The notes below the pieces were generated by a model, which made no database searches, had not been told where the DNA came from, and saw only the letters and a list, made by a program, of their open reading frames with translations. A stretch of 64,000 nucleotides of DNA from Aeromicrobium ginsengisoli (GTDB lineage: Bacteria > Actinomycetota > Actinomycetes > Propionibacteriales > Nocardioidaceae): the NCBI RefSeq assembly GCF_004134905.2, contig NZ_SDPQ02000001.1, positions 186,001 to 250,000 on the forward strand. The letters are read 5' to 3'. Each line of letters opens with the position of its first letter. The stretch's first letter is position 1. The position numbers were made by a program, and so were the translations under genes. Below, piece by piece: positions 40,879-50,342 of this stretch.

Positions 40879-42467
40879 GCCCGCGCCTCGGTGGATTCGC
40901 TCACGCCTTCAGGTGTCCTTCGTCGAGTGCCGAACCACCATGCTCCCAGACCCAGGACGACCAGTACGTACTCCAGCGGTGCGCCGATGATCAGTGCCGG
41001 AGTCTTGCCGGACGCGAGAGTGACCTTGGCGCTCAGGAACGCCGGCTCGTGCATCGGCGCACGCTCGACGCTGTGCCCGTGCGGGTCGACGACGCCGCTG
41101 ATGCCGTTGGTCGACGGCACGACGACCCAGCGGCCGGTCTCGATCGCACGGAGGCGCGAGATGTCCCACTGCTGCTCGGGCTGCGAGGTGTTGGTGAACG
41201 CGGCGTTGCTGGTCTGGACGACGATCATCTGCGCCCCACCGTCGACCGCTCGACGTGTGACGCTGTCGTACGCGATGTCGTAGCAGATCGTGTCGCCGAT
41301 CAACGTGTCGCCGATGCGCAGCGCACCGGGCTCGTGGCCGGCCAGCATGTCGCGCGGGATGTCCCGGGCGAGGCGGTTGACGAAGAAGCCCGCCTCCTTG
41401 CGCCACGGGACGTACTCGCCGAACGGCACCGGCTTCAGCTTGACGTAGCGCTCCCCCGGCCCGTTCGCCGTCCAGACCACGCCCTGGTTGTACGCCGTGG
41501 TGGCGGTCGGCCCGTCGAAGATGCCGCCGACGAGGATCGGCGCCTTCAGGCGAGCCGAGAGCGCCTGGATCTGGTCGCGGACGGACTCGTTGTAGTACGG
41601 GTCGACATCCGTCGCGTTCTCGGGCCAGAGCACCATGTCGGGCTGCGGCACCTTGCCGGCCTCGATCTGCTCGGCGAGCTTGGTCGTCTCCTCGACGTGC
41701 AGGGTGAAGATCTCGCCGAGCGGCCAGGTCAGGAACACGCCGGGCACGTTGCCCTGCACCAGGGCGACCTGCCGCGTGCCGTCGGCGCCGGCGATGCCGG
41801 TCGGCAGGATCGCTCCGACGCCAGCGAACGCCACGACGCCGGCGACGGAGACGGCCCGTGAACGCCACGCGGCGGAGGTGACCAGCACGACCAGCAGGCT
41901 GGCGACGAGCATCAGCACCGCGCTCAGGCCCGGCATGGCGACCAGCCGGGCGTACGCCTCGAAGGGCGTGTCGATCGAGGTGTGCGCCAGCCGGCCCCAC
42001 GGGAACCCGGTGAACGGGAAGCGGCCTCGAGCCCACTCGCCCAGCACCCATACGGCGGCGCACCACAGCGGCCACCAGCGCAACCGCGCCGCAGCCCGGA
42101 GGGCCAGCATGATCGGCAGGTAGAACAGGGTCTCGGCGAGCACCAGTCCGACGTACGCACCATGGCTGACCGCGTTCATCCACCAGATCAGCGGCCCCAT
42201 GAACGACACGCCGTAGAGCGCGCCGGTGACCATGACCGTACGTTTGCGGGCGTCCCTCAGCGCGTGCGCCAGCCACATCAGTCCGGCCATCGCCACGACC
42301 ATGGCGAACGGCAGGTTGACCGGGTCGAAGTTGAACGAGGACAACACGCCCAGGGCGATGGCCGCGGGCCAAGCGACCCGACCGCCGACAGCTGGCGTCA
42401 GTGCCCTCGAGCCGGGTGCCGAAGCGCTGGCAACGAGAAGCCGCGGCAGCACCCAGCTCGGCGTCAC
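40875..42467 (-). CDS. lnt: Apolipoprotein N-acyltransferase
   Basis: A 530-residue membrane enzyme adding the third acyl chain to lipoproteins. About eight N-terminal helices (including FNFDPVNLPFAMVVAMAGL) are followed by a nitrilase-like domain with the catalytic Glu in LWPENATD, Lys in KLKPVPFGEYVP and Cys in GDTICYDIAYD. GTG 42467 overlaps the preceding stop (GTGA). Its partner ppm1 is coupled downstream, suggesting physical association as in mycobacteria. Confidence 0.93.
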   Translation of the reverse strand: MTPSWVLPRLLVASASAPGSRALTPAVGGRVAWPAAIALGVLSSFNFDPVNLPFAMVVAMAGLMWLAHALRDARKRTVMVTGALYGVSFMGPLIWWMNAVSHGAYVGLVLAETLFYLPIMLALRAAARLRWWPLWCAAVWVLGEWARGRFPFTGFPWGRLAHTSIDTPFEAYARLVAMPGLSAVLMLVASLLVVLVTSAAWRSRAVSVAGVVAFAGVGAILPTGIAGADGTRQVALVQGNVPGVFLTWPLGEIFTLHVEETTKLAEQIEAGKVPQPDMVLWPENATDVDPYYNESVRDQIQALSARLKAPILVGGIFDGPTATTAYNQGVVWTANGPGERYVKLKPVPFGEYVPWRKEAGFFVNRLARDIPRDMLAGHEPGALRIGDTLIGDTICYDIAYDSVTRRAVDGGAQMIVVQTSNAAFTNTSQPEQQWDISRLRAIETGRWVVVPSTNGISGVVDPHGHSVERAPMHEPAFLSAKVTLASGKTPALIIGAPLEYVLVVLGLGAWWFGTRRRTPEGVSESTEARA

Positions 42468-43543
42468 AGGACGACGAGCCCGCGCGGCGTGTTGTTGAGC
42501 ACCTCGAGTCCGTCGGCGGTGCACACGGCGATGTCCTCGATGCGGGCGCCGAAGCGGCCGTCGAAGTAGATCCCGGGCTCGATCGAGAACGCCATGCCTT
42601 CCTCGAGCACCAGATCGTTGCCCTCGACGATGTAGGGCTCCTCGTGCGTCTCCTGCCCGATGCCGTGCCCGGTGCGGTGGATGAACAGGTCGCCATAGCC
42701 TGCGTCGGCGATCACGGCGCGACCGACCGCGTCAATGGACTCTGCGGTGACGCCTGGACCGGCGTGCTCGCGTTGTATCCGCTGAGCCGCCTCGAGCACC
42801 GCGTACGCCTCGGCGTACGCGGCCGGGGCCGTGCCACCGGCGAGGTAGTTGCGCGTCGAGTCGGAGCAGTAGCCGGCCGGAGTGGTGCCGCCGATGTCGA
42901 TGACGACGGGATCGCCGTGCTCGATGACGCGGTCGGAGACCTCGTGGTGCGGCGACGCCCCGTTGGGCCCGGAGCCGACGATGACGAAGTCGACGGTCTC
43001 GTGGCCCTCGTCGAGGATCGCGCGGGCGATGTCGGCGCCGACCTCACGCTCGGTGCGGCCGGGGCGCAGCCACTCGCCCATGCGGGAGTGCACCCGGTCG
43101 ATCGCCAGGCCGGCCTCGCGCAGCGCGTCGACCTCGTCGGCATCCTTGCGGATGCGCAGCTGCTGGACGAGCTCACCGCCGAGCACCTGTCGCGCCTGCG
43201 GGAACGTCTCGCGGAACGCGAAGACCCGCGAGGCCCACATGTGGTCGTCAACGCTGATCGTGGCGGCATCGCCGACCAGCGTGGCGACCAGTGCGTACGG
43301 GTCATCGGTCTCGTTCCACGACTCGATGTGCATGTCGACACCCGAGGCGATGGCCGCAGGCTTCTCGAGGGTCGGGACGACGAGGGTCGGGTCACCGTCG
43401 GCCGGCAGGACCAGGCACGTGAGCCGCTCGAGGGGCAGTGCGACGTAGCCGGTCAGGTAGCGAAGATCCGCTCCCGGCGTGATGAGGAGGGCGTCGATGC
43501 CCTGCGAAGCGGCCAGTTGTTGTGCCTTGCGCCATCTGCTCAC
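42464..43543 (-). CDS. M24-family metallopeptidase (Xaa-Pro aminopeptidase/dipeptidase)
   Basis: A 359-residue pita-bread peptidase that removes N-terminal residues next to proline. Metal ligands: Asp pair in VVIDIGGTTPAGYCSDSTRNY, His in TGHGIGQETHEEPY, Glu in FSIEPGIYFDGRFGARIED. The creatinase-like N-terminal domain is about 1-130. GTG 43543 is used; TATCGT lies seven bases before it and may be a leaderless -10. The stop overlaps lnt by 4 bp, so it leads the lnt-ppm operon. Confidence 0.9.
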   Translation of the reverse strand: MSRWRKAQQLAASQGIDALLITPGADLRYLTGYVALPLERLTCLVLPADGDPTLVVPTLEKPAAIASGVDMHIESWNETDDPYALVATLVGDAATISVDDHMWASRVFAFRETFPQARQVLGGELVQQLRIRKDADEVDALREAGLAIDRVHSRMGEWLRPGRTEREVGADIARAILDEGHETVDFVIVGSGPNGASPHHEVSDRVIEHGDPVVIDIGGTTPAGYCSDSTRNYLAGGTAPAAYAEAYAVLEAAQRIQREHAGPGVTAESIDAVGRAVIADAGYGDLFIHRTGHGIGQETHEEPYIVEGNDLVLEEGMAFSIEPGIYFDGRFGARIEDIAVCTADGLEVLNNTPRGLVVL

Positions 43544-43660
43544 GAGAAGACGATACCTGCGGTGCCCTCGGGCATAGTCCGTGCACGCCGCAACCACACG
43601 TGACAGCCCTCATGACCCGACCTACTGTGAGGAAACCAACTCACGATCGGGGGATCACAG

Positions 43661-45199
43661 ATGCGCAGACTCCTGCCATCCATCGCTGCCGTCACCATGA
43701 CGGCCAGCCTTCTCGTCGCGGGTCCGGCCACGGCCACAAGCCATACGCCGAAACCTGTCGACACCAGCAAGCTCACCAAGGCCGTCACGGTCAACGGCAT
43801 CGTCCAGCACCTGCGCCAGCTGCAGGTCATCGCCAACCGCAACGAGGGCACGCGAGCGTCCGGACTGCCCGGCCACACCGAGTCGGCCGACTACGTCTCC
43901 AAGAAGCTCAAGCAGGCCGGCTACACGGTGAAGCGGCAGAAGTTCACCTTCCCGTTCACCCGGGAGCTGGAGCCCGCGACGCTGACCCAGCTGACCCCGA
44001 CCGAGCGCGAGGTCGAAACGCACACGATGGACTACTCCGGAACGGGCGACGTGACCGGGCCGGTCATCCCGACCAACGACGTCATGATTCCGCCCGCGGC
44101 CGAGCCGAGCAGCACGTCGGGCTGCGAGGCCTCGGACTTCGCCCCCGCCCCCGCTGAGCCGGCGATCGCTCTGATCCAGCGCGGTACGTGCACGTTCGGG
44201 GAGAAGGCCGTCAACGCGGCGGCGGCCGGCTATGACGCCGTCATCATGTTCAACGAGGGACAGCCGGGGCGCGACGAGCTGCTCACCGGCACGCTGGGTG
44301 ACCCGATCGACATCCCGGTCGTCGGCGTCTCCTACGAGGACGGCGCAGCGCTCGCTGAGGACGGGGTCACGGCGAGGGTGACGACCAGGACCGAGACCGA
44401 CCTCAACCGCGAGACCGAGAACGTCATCGCCGACCTGCCGGCGAAGGAGCTCAAGAAGACCAACGCCGACCAGGTCGTCGTCGTGGGCGCTCACCTCGAC
44501 AGCGTCGCTGCAGGGCCCGGCATCAACGACAACGGCTCCGGCTCGGCGGCGATCCTCGAGATCGCCGAGCAGATGTCGGCGCTCAAGCTGACCAAGAAGC
44601 TCGAACGCCCGGTGCGGTTCGCGTTCTGGGGTGCTGAGGAGGCCGGCCTGCTCGGCTCCGAGCACTACGTCACCTCGCTGTCGGACACCGAGCTGTCGAA
44701 GATCTACGCCAACCTCAACTTCGACATGCTCGGTTCGCCCAACTACGTCCGCTTCGTCTATGACGGTGACGGATCCGCCGGGGGCGACGCCGGGCCGGCC
44801 GGTTCGGATGCGATCGAGGACGTCTTCACCGACTACTTCGGCGCGAAGAACCTGGCATCCGAGCCGACGGACTTCGACGGCCGGTCCGACTACGGACCGT
44901 TCATCGATGCCGGCATCCCGGCCGGTGGCCTGTTCAGTGGCGCCGAGGGCGTCAAGACGCCTGAGGAGGCCGCCGTCTACGGCGGCACGGCCGGTGAGCC
45001 GTACGACGCGTGCTATCACGCGGCGTGCGACGACATCTCCAACCTCAACACGACCGCGTTGCAAGAGCTCGGCGATGCCGCGGCGCATGCGACAGCCGTG
45101 TTGACGATGTCGAAGACGGGCCTGTTCCCCGACGGCAGCCTCAAGGGCAAGGCAGGCAAGTCCAGGGCCTCGGCCAAGGAGCCGCAGCTCGTACGCTGA
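43661..45199 (+). CDS. Secreted M28-family aminopeptidase with PA domain
   Basis: A 512-residue exported zinc peptidase. Signal peptide about 1-25 (LLPSIAAVTMTASLLVAGPATA); PA domain about 120-240 (IALIQRGTCTFGEKAVNAAA); M28 domain with GAHLDSVAAGPGINDNGSG (zinc His and Asp), EEAGLLGSEHY (catalytic Glu), LNFDMLGS and YHAACDD (second His). Two cysteines in YDACYHAACDD may form a disulfide. Probably releases N-terminal amino acids from peptides outside the cell, like Streptomyces aminopeptidase S. Confidence 0.92.
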   Translation: MRRLLPSIAAVTMTASLLVAGPATATSHTPKPVDTSKLTKAVTVNGIVQHLRQLQVIANRNEGTRASGLPGHTESADYVSKKLKQAGYTVKRQKFTFPFTRELEPATLTQLTPTEREVETHTMDYSGTGDVTGPVIPTNDVMIPPAAEPSSTSGCEASDFAPAPAEPAIALIQRGTCTFGEKAVNAAAAGYDAVIMFNEGQPGRDELLTGTLGDPIDIPVVGVSYEDGAALAEDGVTARVTTRTETDLNRETENVIADLPAKELKKTNADQVVVVGAHLDSVAAGPGINDNGSGSAAILEIAEQMSALKLTKKLERPVRFAFWGAEEAGLLGSEHYVTSLSDTELSKIYANLNFDMLGSPNYVRFVYDGDGSAGGDAGPAGSDAIEDVFTDYFGAKNLASEPTDFDGRSDYGPFIDAGIPAGGLFSGAEGVKTPEEAAVYGGTAGEPYDACYHAACDDISNLNTTALQELGDAAAHATAVLTMSKTGLFPDGSLKGKAGKSRASAKEPQLVR

Positions 45200-45210
45200 C
45201 CGGCTCGGCG

Positions 45211-45248
45211 GATCGGCGCCATCACCTGACCGGGTGGTGGCGCCGATC
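45211..45248 (+). terminator. Long hairpin terminator after the M28 peptidase gene
   Basis: Arms GATCGGCGCCATCACC and GGTGGTGGCGCCGATC (45211-45226 and 45233-45248) pair at 15 of 16 positions round a 6-base loop. It begins 11 bases after the stop. No T-tract follows, in line with other terminators here. Confidence 0.7.
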
Positions 45249-45318
45249 TCTGCATTCCACCCCAACGCGCGAGCTCTGGCTGCCATGATGTGGCGAGCGC
45301 TGAATGGGAGGAGACGCC

Positions 45319-45732
45319 GTGCTGCTGATGGACGGAGTGTTGGGACTGGTCGTCCTGGGCCTGTGGATCTTCTGCCTGCTCGATGTCATCTCGACCGATG
45401 AGTACGCGTGCCGCAACCTGAGCAAGATCTGGTGGCTCATCCTCGTGCTCTTCTTCCCCCTCATCGGCTCGATCGCGTGGCTCGTGGCCGGTCGGCCCGA
45501 GGCGAACCCGACGGCGTCGATGCCCTACAAGGGCAATCAGGGTCATCCGTCATTCCCCGAGTACGACCGTCCCGGGCGCGCCGTCGCGGCGAACCCCGAG
45601 GACGACGAGGCGTTCCTGCGCGGGCTGCGCGAGCGCGCCGAGGAGCAGCGTCGGACGTACCGGGAGAAGCAGCGCGAGATCACCGAGCGGCAGCGACGCG
45701 AGCTCGAAGAGGGCGACAGCACCGCCGGCTGA
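45319..45732 (+). CDS. PLD-nuclease N-terminal domain membrane protein
   Basis: A 137-residue protein with two membrane helices (GVLGLVVLGLWIFCLLDVI and KIWWLILVLFFPLIGSIAWLV) that form the PLDc_N domain, followed by a charged, coiled-coil-like tail (LRERAEEQRRTYREKQREITERQRREL, written here in part). GTG 45319 has AGGAG five bases upstream; ATG 45304 precedes it and ATG 45328 is also possible. Usually found before cardiolipin synthases, but none is adjacent. Confidence 0.75.
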   Translation: MLLMDGVLGLVVLGLWIFCLLDVISTDEYACRNLSKIWWLILVLFFPLIGSIAWLVAGRPEANPTASMPYKGNQGHPSFPEYDRPGRAVAANPEDDEAFLRGLRERAEEQRRTYREKQREITERQRRELEEGDSTAG

Positions 45733-45759
45733 GCGACACGTCGCACTAGGCTCGGCTGC

Positions 45760-46665
45760 ATGGCACACGGTCGACTGCTGCTCCTCGACAGCGCGAGTCT
45801 GTACTTCCGGGCGTTCTTCGGCGTCCCCGACTCCTTGAAGTCCCCGGACGGGACCGTCGTCAACGCCCTGCGCGGCATCCTCGACTTCACCTCGACGCTG
45901 ACGACGAAGTACCAGCCTGAGGCGATCGTCGCCTGCTGGGACGACGACTGGCGGCCGCAATGGCGGGTCGACCTCATCCCGTCCTACAAGACGCAGCGCC
46001 TCGACGTCGAAGGCGGCGAGGCCGACACGACCGGCGGCCTGCTGGGTCCCCAGGTCCCGCTGATCGCCGAGGCGTTCGCGCTGCTGGGCATCCCTGTCGT
46101 CGGCGCACCCGACGCCGAGGCCGACGACATCATCGGCACGTTCGCCTCGACGTGGGACGGACCCGTCGACATCGTGACCGGCGACCGCGACCTGTTCCAG
46201 CTCGTCGACGACGACCGTGACGTACGCGTGCTCTACGTCGCTCGTGGGGTCTCCAACCACGACATCGTCGACAACGCCTGGATCCGGGCCAAGTACGGCA
46301 TCGACGCGTCGCAGTACGTCGACTTCGCGGTCATGCGGGGTGACGCGTCCGACGGCCTCCCGGGCGTCGCCGGCATCGGCGACAAGACCGCGGCAGTGCT
46401 GCTCAAGGAGTTCGGCGACATCGATGGCATCCTTGCCGCGGCGCAGGACCGGTGGTCGTCGATCAAGCCCCGCGTACGCCAGTCGCTGCTCGACTCGGGC
46501 GACTACATCGCCGCCGCACGTACGGTCGTGGCGGTCAAGCGCGATGCCTGCGACTTCGAGGTGCTGACGGCGCCCGTGCAGGAAGAGGCGTTCCGGGAGT
46601 TCGGCGAGACGTGGGGTCTCGGTGGCGCCACCGACCGAGCCCTGACCGCCCTGCTCGCTGATTGA
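45760..46665 (+). CDS. 5'-3' exonuclease (PolA N-terminal-like)
   Basis: A 301-residue FEN/PolA-type flap exonuclease: LLLDSASLYFRAFFGVPDSLKSPDG, IVACWDDDWRPQWR, DAEADDIIGTFASTWDGPVDIVTGDRDLFQLV (metal-binding acids) and the helix-hairpin-helix GVAGIGDKTAAVLLKEFG. It removes 5' flaps or RNA primers. Free-standing homologues like this occur beside PolA in many actinobacteria. It is convergent with helY, 20 bp apart. Confidence 0.92.
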   Translation: MAHGRLLLLDSASLYFRAFFGVPDSLKSPDGTVVNALRGILDFTSTLTTKYQPEAIVACWDDDWRPQWRVDLIPSYKTQRLDVEGGEADTTGGLLGPQVPLIAEAFALLGIPVVGAPDAEADDIIGTFASTWDGPVDIVTGDRDLFQLVDDDRDVRVLYVARGVSNHDIVDNAWIRAKYGIDASQYVDFAVMRGDASDGLPGVAGIGDKTAAVLLKEFGDIDGILAAAQDRWSSIKPRVRQSLLDSGDYIAAARTVVAVKRDACDFEVLTAPVQEEAFREFGETWGLGGATDRALTALLAD

Positions 46666-46685
46666 GATCCCTGCTGACCGAATGG

Positions 46686-49412
46686 CTAGCTCGTGACGCT
46701 GGTGTAGGCGACGACGCCGCGGCGGAGCAGGTCGAGCGACTCGCGGGCGGTGTCCCGCAGCGGGCCGGGTCCGGCGGCGTCGGCGATCTGCGCCACGACG
46801 TCGATCAGCTGCTTCATCGCGCGCACGAAGTCACCCGCCGCGAGGTCCATCTGGCCCAGCACGTCGTCGAGCGATGCGCCCATGCTCCACTGCCACACCG
46901 CGTGCGCGAACCCGAAGTCGGGCTGGTGCAGGAACCTCACCCGGTGCTCCCGCTCGAGCTGCTGCAGCTCGGTGCAGAGGTTGGTCATGGTGTCTGCGAC
47001 CGTGCGCACGGCCTCGGTCGGATAGCGCGGCGTCGGCGCCTCATCGGCGTTGCGCGACTCGTAGGTCAGGCCGCTCACGACCGCGGCGAACTCAGCCGCT
47101 TCGAGGCCGTTCCACACGTTCCCGCGCAGGCACTCGCTGACGAGCAGGTCGAGCTCGCTGTAGAGGCGCTGCAGGCGTTTGCCGTCGTCAGTGACCTGGT
47201 CGCCATCGAGGTAGCCGAGCACGTCGAGCACCTCGCAGACCCGGTCGAACTGTCGCGCGACGGTGTTGGTGCGGGACTCGATGCGGCCGCGCTGGTTGGA
47301 CGTGTCGCGCTCGAGCTTGAAGTAGCGCTCGGCCCAACGGGCGTGCTTCTCGCGGTCGGGACAGCTGTGGCACGGGTGGTTGCGCAGCTTGTCGCGGATC
47401 GCGGCGATGCGTGGGTCCTCGCGCGAGATGTTCTCGCGGTAGGGCTTGTCCTGCCGCCAGGCGACGCCCTCGGCGCGGTTGCGCAGCTGCGACGCCAGGT
47501 CTCGGCGTGACTGCGGATTGCGGGCGTTGAAGGACTTGGGGATGCGCATCGTCGTGATGGGCGCGACCGGAGTGTTGAAGTCGACCATCGCGAGCCGGCG
47601 CGCGTGCCGGTTGGCGGTCAGCACCATCGGCCGCGGCCCGTCGGTGTCGGTCGTACGACCCGGATCGAGCACCACCGCGATGCCGGCCCATCGGCCGACC
47701 GGCACGTTGATGACATCGCCGGGCTTGAGCTTCACGAGGGACTCCATGACGTCCTGGCGGTCGGCGGCCCGACGCGCCTTGGAGCCTGACGCCTCGATGT
47801 CGCTGAGCTCGCGGCGCAGTGCTGCGTACTCCATGAAGTCGCCCTTGTCGCACTCGACCTGCTCGCGATAGCCCTCGAGCGCCTCGTCGGCCCGTCGGAT
47901 CTGCGTGGCGAGCCCGACGACTGCCCGGTCGGCCTGGAACTGCGCGAACGACTGCTCCAGCAGCTCGCGGGCGATCGTGCGGCCGACCTGTCCGACGAGG
48001 TTGACCGCCATGTTGTAGGACGGCTGGAACGACGAGTTGAGCGGGTACGTTCGTGTGCTGGCGAGCCCGGCGACCTGCTTGGGGTCGAGCCCCGGTTGCC
48101 AGAGCACGACGCCGTGCCCCTCGACGTCGATGCCACGGCGACCGGCGCGACCGGTCAGCTGGGTGTACTCCCCCGGCGTGATGTTGGCGTGCGTCTCGCC
48201 GTTCCACTTCGACAGCTTCTCGATCACGACCGAGCGGGCCGGCATGTTGATGCCGAGCGCCAGCGTCTCGGTGGCGAAGATGATCTTGACCAGGCCGTCG
48301 CTGAACAGCAGCTCGACGCACTCCTTGAACGTCGGCAGCATGCCGGCGTGGTGCGAGGCGATGCCGCGCACCAGCGCGTCACGGAACTCGTAGTAGCCCA
48401 GCACGTGCAGGTCGTCCTCGGGCAGGTGCGCGCACGTGGCGTCGACGAGGGCGCCGATCTCGGCCTGCTCCTCAGGTGTCGTGAGGGTCAGCCGAGCGTC
48501 GAGGCACTGCTTGACCGCCGCGTCGCAGCCGACGCGGCTGAAGATGAAGCAGATCGCCGGCAGGAGCCCCTCGGCATCGAGCCGCTCGACGACCTCGACC
48601 CGGCTCGCCGTCCGATGTCGGCTGCGTGGCCGCTTGCCGCCCTTGCCCGGCCGCCCCTTGTGCATACGGGTGAACTGCCAGTCGTCGCGGGCGATGCGGG
48701 TCAGCGCCTGGTTGACCTCGACGCCCTCGTCATCGGCGCTGGACTCGAACAGCGGGAACATCTTGCGGCCGACGAGCACGTGCTGGTGCAGCGGCACGGG
48801 GCGCCGCTCCTCGACGATCGTCACGGTGTCGCCGCGGACCTCGGTGAGCCAGTCGCCGAACTCCTCGGCGTTGGAGACCGTCGCCGACAGCGAGATGACC
48901 GAAACGGACTCCGGCAGGTGGATGATGACTTCCTCCCACACGGCGCCACGCATGCGGTCGGCGAGGTAGTGCACCTCGTCCATCACGACGTAGCCGAGCG
49001 TGTCGAGCGTGCGCGATCCGGCATAGAGCATGTTGCGCAGCACCTCGGTCGTCATCACGACGACGGGTGCCTCACCGTTGATCGTGTTGTCGCCGGTCAG
49101 CAGACCAACGTTCTCAGCACCGTGACGGGCGACGAGGTCGGCGTACTTCTGGTTGGACAACGCCTTGATCGGCGTCGTGTAGAAGCACTTGCGACCGGTC
49201 TCGAGGGCCACGTGCACCGCGAACTCGCCGACGATCGTCTTGCCCGATCCGGTCGGCGCCGCGACCAGCACCCCGTGCCCGTCCTCGACCACCTTGCACG
49301 CCTCGACCTGGAAGTCGTCGAGGTCGAACGCGTAGTGACCGCGGAAGGCGGCCAAGTGGGGATAGGCCCGGGCGGCGCGGGAATGGGCGTACTTCTCGGC
49401 CGGGGAGGTCAT
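46686..49412 (-). CDS. helY: HelY-type SKI2/Mtr4-like DEAD/DEAH helicase
   Basis: A 908-residue superfamily 2 helicase. Walker A APTGSGKT (52-59), motif II DEVHY (145-149), motif III SAT, helicase C motif TGRAGRRGID, and a C-terminal DSHCT domain (LLRRGVVAYTSV end). It resembles Ski2/Mtr4 RNA helicases. An unusual basic insertion near 240-270 (RPGKGGKRPRSRHRTAS) lies between motifs. Gene order helY-tatC-tatA-pafC-pafB-pafA matches M. tuberculosis (Rv2092c onward), although a lipid kinase sits between helY and tatC here. Confidence 0.92.
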   Translation of the reverse strand: MTSPAEKYAHSRAARAYPHLAAFRGHYAFDLDDFQVEACKVVEDGHGVLVAAPTGSGKTIVGEFAVHVALETGRKCFYTTPIKALSNQKYADLVARHGAENVGLLTGDNTINGEAPVVVMTTEVLRNMLYAGSRTLDTLGYVVMDEVHYLADRMRGAVWEEVIIHLPESVSVISLSATVSNAEEFGDWLTEVRGDTVTIVEERRPVPLHQHVLVGRKMFPLFESSADDEGVEVNQALTRIARDDWQFTRMHKGRPGKGGKRPRSRHRTASRVEVVERLDAEGLLPAICFIFSRVGCDAAVKQCLDARLTLTTPEEQAEIGALVDATCAHLPEDDLHVLGYYEFRDALVRGIASHHAGMLPTFKECVELLFSDGLVKIIFATETLALGINMPARSVVIEKLSKWNGETHANITPGEYTQLTGRAGRRGIDVEGHGVVLWQPGLDPKQVAGLASTRTYPLNSSFQPSYNMAVNLVGQVGRTIARELLEQSFAQFQADRAVVGLATQIRRADEALEGYREQVECDKGDFMEYAALRRELSDIEASGSKARRAADRQDVMESLVKLKPGDVINVPVGRWAGIAVVLDPGRTTDTDGPRPMVLTANRHARRLAMVDFNTPVAPITTMRIPKSFNARNPQSRRDLASQLRNRAEGVAWRQDKPYRENISREDPRIAAIRDKLRNHPCHSCPDREKHARWAERYFKLERDTSNQRGRIESRTNTVARQFDRVCEVLDVLGYLDGDQVTDDGKRLQRLYSELDLLVSECLRGNVWNGLEAAEFAAVVSGLTYESRNADEAPTPRYPTEAVRTVADTMTNLCTELQQLEREHRVRFLHQPDFGFAHAVWQWSMGASLDDVLGQMDLAAGDFVRAMKQLIDVVAQIADAAGPGPLRDTARESLDLLRRGVVAYTSVTS

Positions 49413-49447
49413 ATGTCCAGACTACGCGGGGCGGGGTGATCCATCGG

Positions 49448-50326
49448 TCACGGCGCGGGCGGAGCGAAGACGCGCAACGCACGGGGTTGCACGGTCGTCG
49501 TCATGGGCAGCGGGCCCAGGCGTTCGCCGTCGCCGTACGCCACGATGCCGGGCGACGAGAGCGTCACCTCGCGGACCAGATGACGCTCGAACTCGGGCAT
49601 CGTGACGTGCGTGCCCTTGTAGAGCTTGGGGAACACCCGGATGAGCTTGGACTTGCTGACCGGGTTGATGACCACGACGTCGAGCAGGCCGTCGTCCATC
49701 GAGGCACCCTCGCAGATGCGGATGCCGCCGCCGAACGACGGGCCGTTGCCGACCGCGACGAGCATCGCCTCGCGCTCGATCGTGCGGCCGTCGAGCGTCA
49801 GGGTGAACGCCAGCGGCTCGAACTTGCGCAGCTCCGCGAGGATCGCGAGGTTGTATCGCATGTTGCCGCGCGGCCAGGTCATGGCGTTGGCGCGCTCGTT
49901 GACCTTGGAGTCGAAGCCCGACGCGATCACCGTGGCGACGTACGCCTCGCCGGTGCGGGCCAGATCGACCGTACGGACGTGCCCGGCGACGATCAGGTCG
50001 ACCGCCGCATCGACGTCCTTGACCGGGATGCCCAGCGACCGGGCGGTGTCGTTGCCCGTGCCCGCGGGGATCAGGCCGAAGGCGAGGTCGGAGTCGGCGA
50101 CATGGTCGAGCACCCCGTGCAGGGCCCCGTCTCCCCCGACGACGATCACCCCGTCAAGACCGCTGTCGATCGCCTGTTTGAGCTGGTCACGGGCGGTTGA
50201 CGCGTCCTCGCCCTGGATGCGGGTCGTCACGTGTCCTGCGTGCCCCAGGCGTTCTGCCGCCTGCGCCGCGATGGCCTCCCCGCGGCGCTTGCCGGAGGTC
50301 GGGTTGACGACGAGCGCGTAGTGCAT
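49448..50326 (-). CDS. Diacylglycerol kinase-family lipid kinase (DAGK catalytic domain)
   Basis: A 292-residue soluble kinase of the DagK/YegS group: LVVNPTSGKRRG near the start, the nucleotide loop VVGGDGALHGVLD, LAFGLIPAGTGNDTARSLGIP and the C-terminal DGERLGPLP. It phosphorylates diacylglycerol or a related lipid. The ATG at 50326 is chosen over a longer frame running into tatC. Its position between tatC and helY is typical of Nocardioidaceae neighbourhoods. Confidence 0.88.
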   Translation of the reverse strand: MHYALVVNPTSGKRRGEAIAAQAAERLGHAGHVTTRIQGEDASTARDQLKQAIDSGLDGVIVVGGDGALHGVLDHVADSDLAFGLIPAGTGNDTARSLGIPVKDVDAAVDLIVAGHVRTVDLARTGEAYVATVIASGFDSKVNERANAMTWPRGNMRYNLAILAELRKFEPLAFTLTLDGRTIEREAMLVAVGNGPSFGGGIRICEGASMDDGLLDVVVINPVSKSKLIRVFPKLYKGTHVTMPEFERHLVREVTLSSPGIVAYGDGERLGPLPMTTTVQPRALRVFAPPAP

Positions 50327-50342
50327 GCGAGAAGCGTAGAGG

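Noticed and set aside
40909..42696. 595-codon minus-strand open frame overlapping lnt and the M24 peptidase
   Set aside because: Arg/Ala/Gly-rich text with no domain; it is an alternate frame of two genes with complete catalytic motifs.
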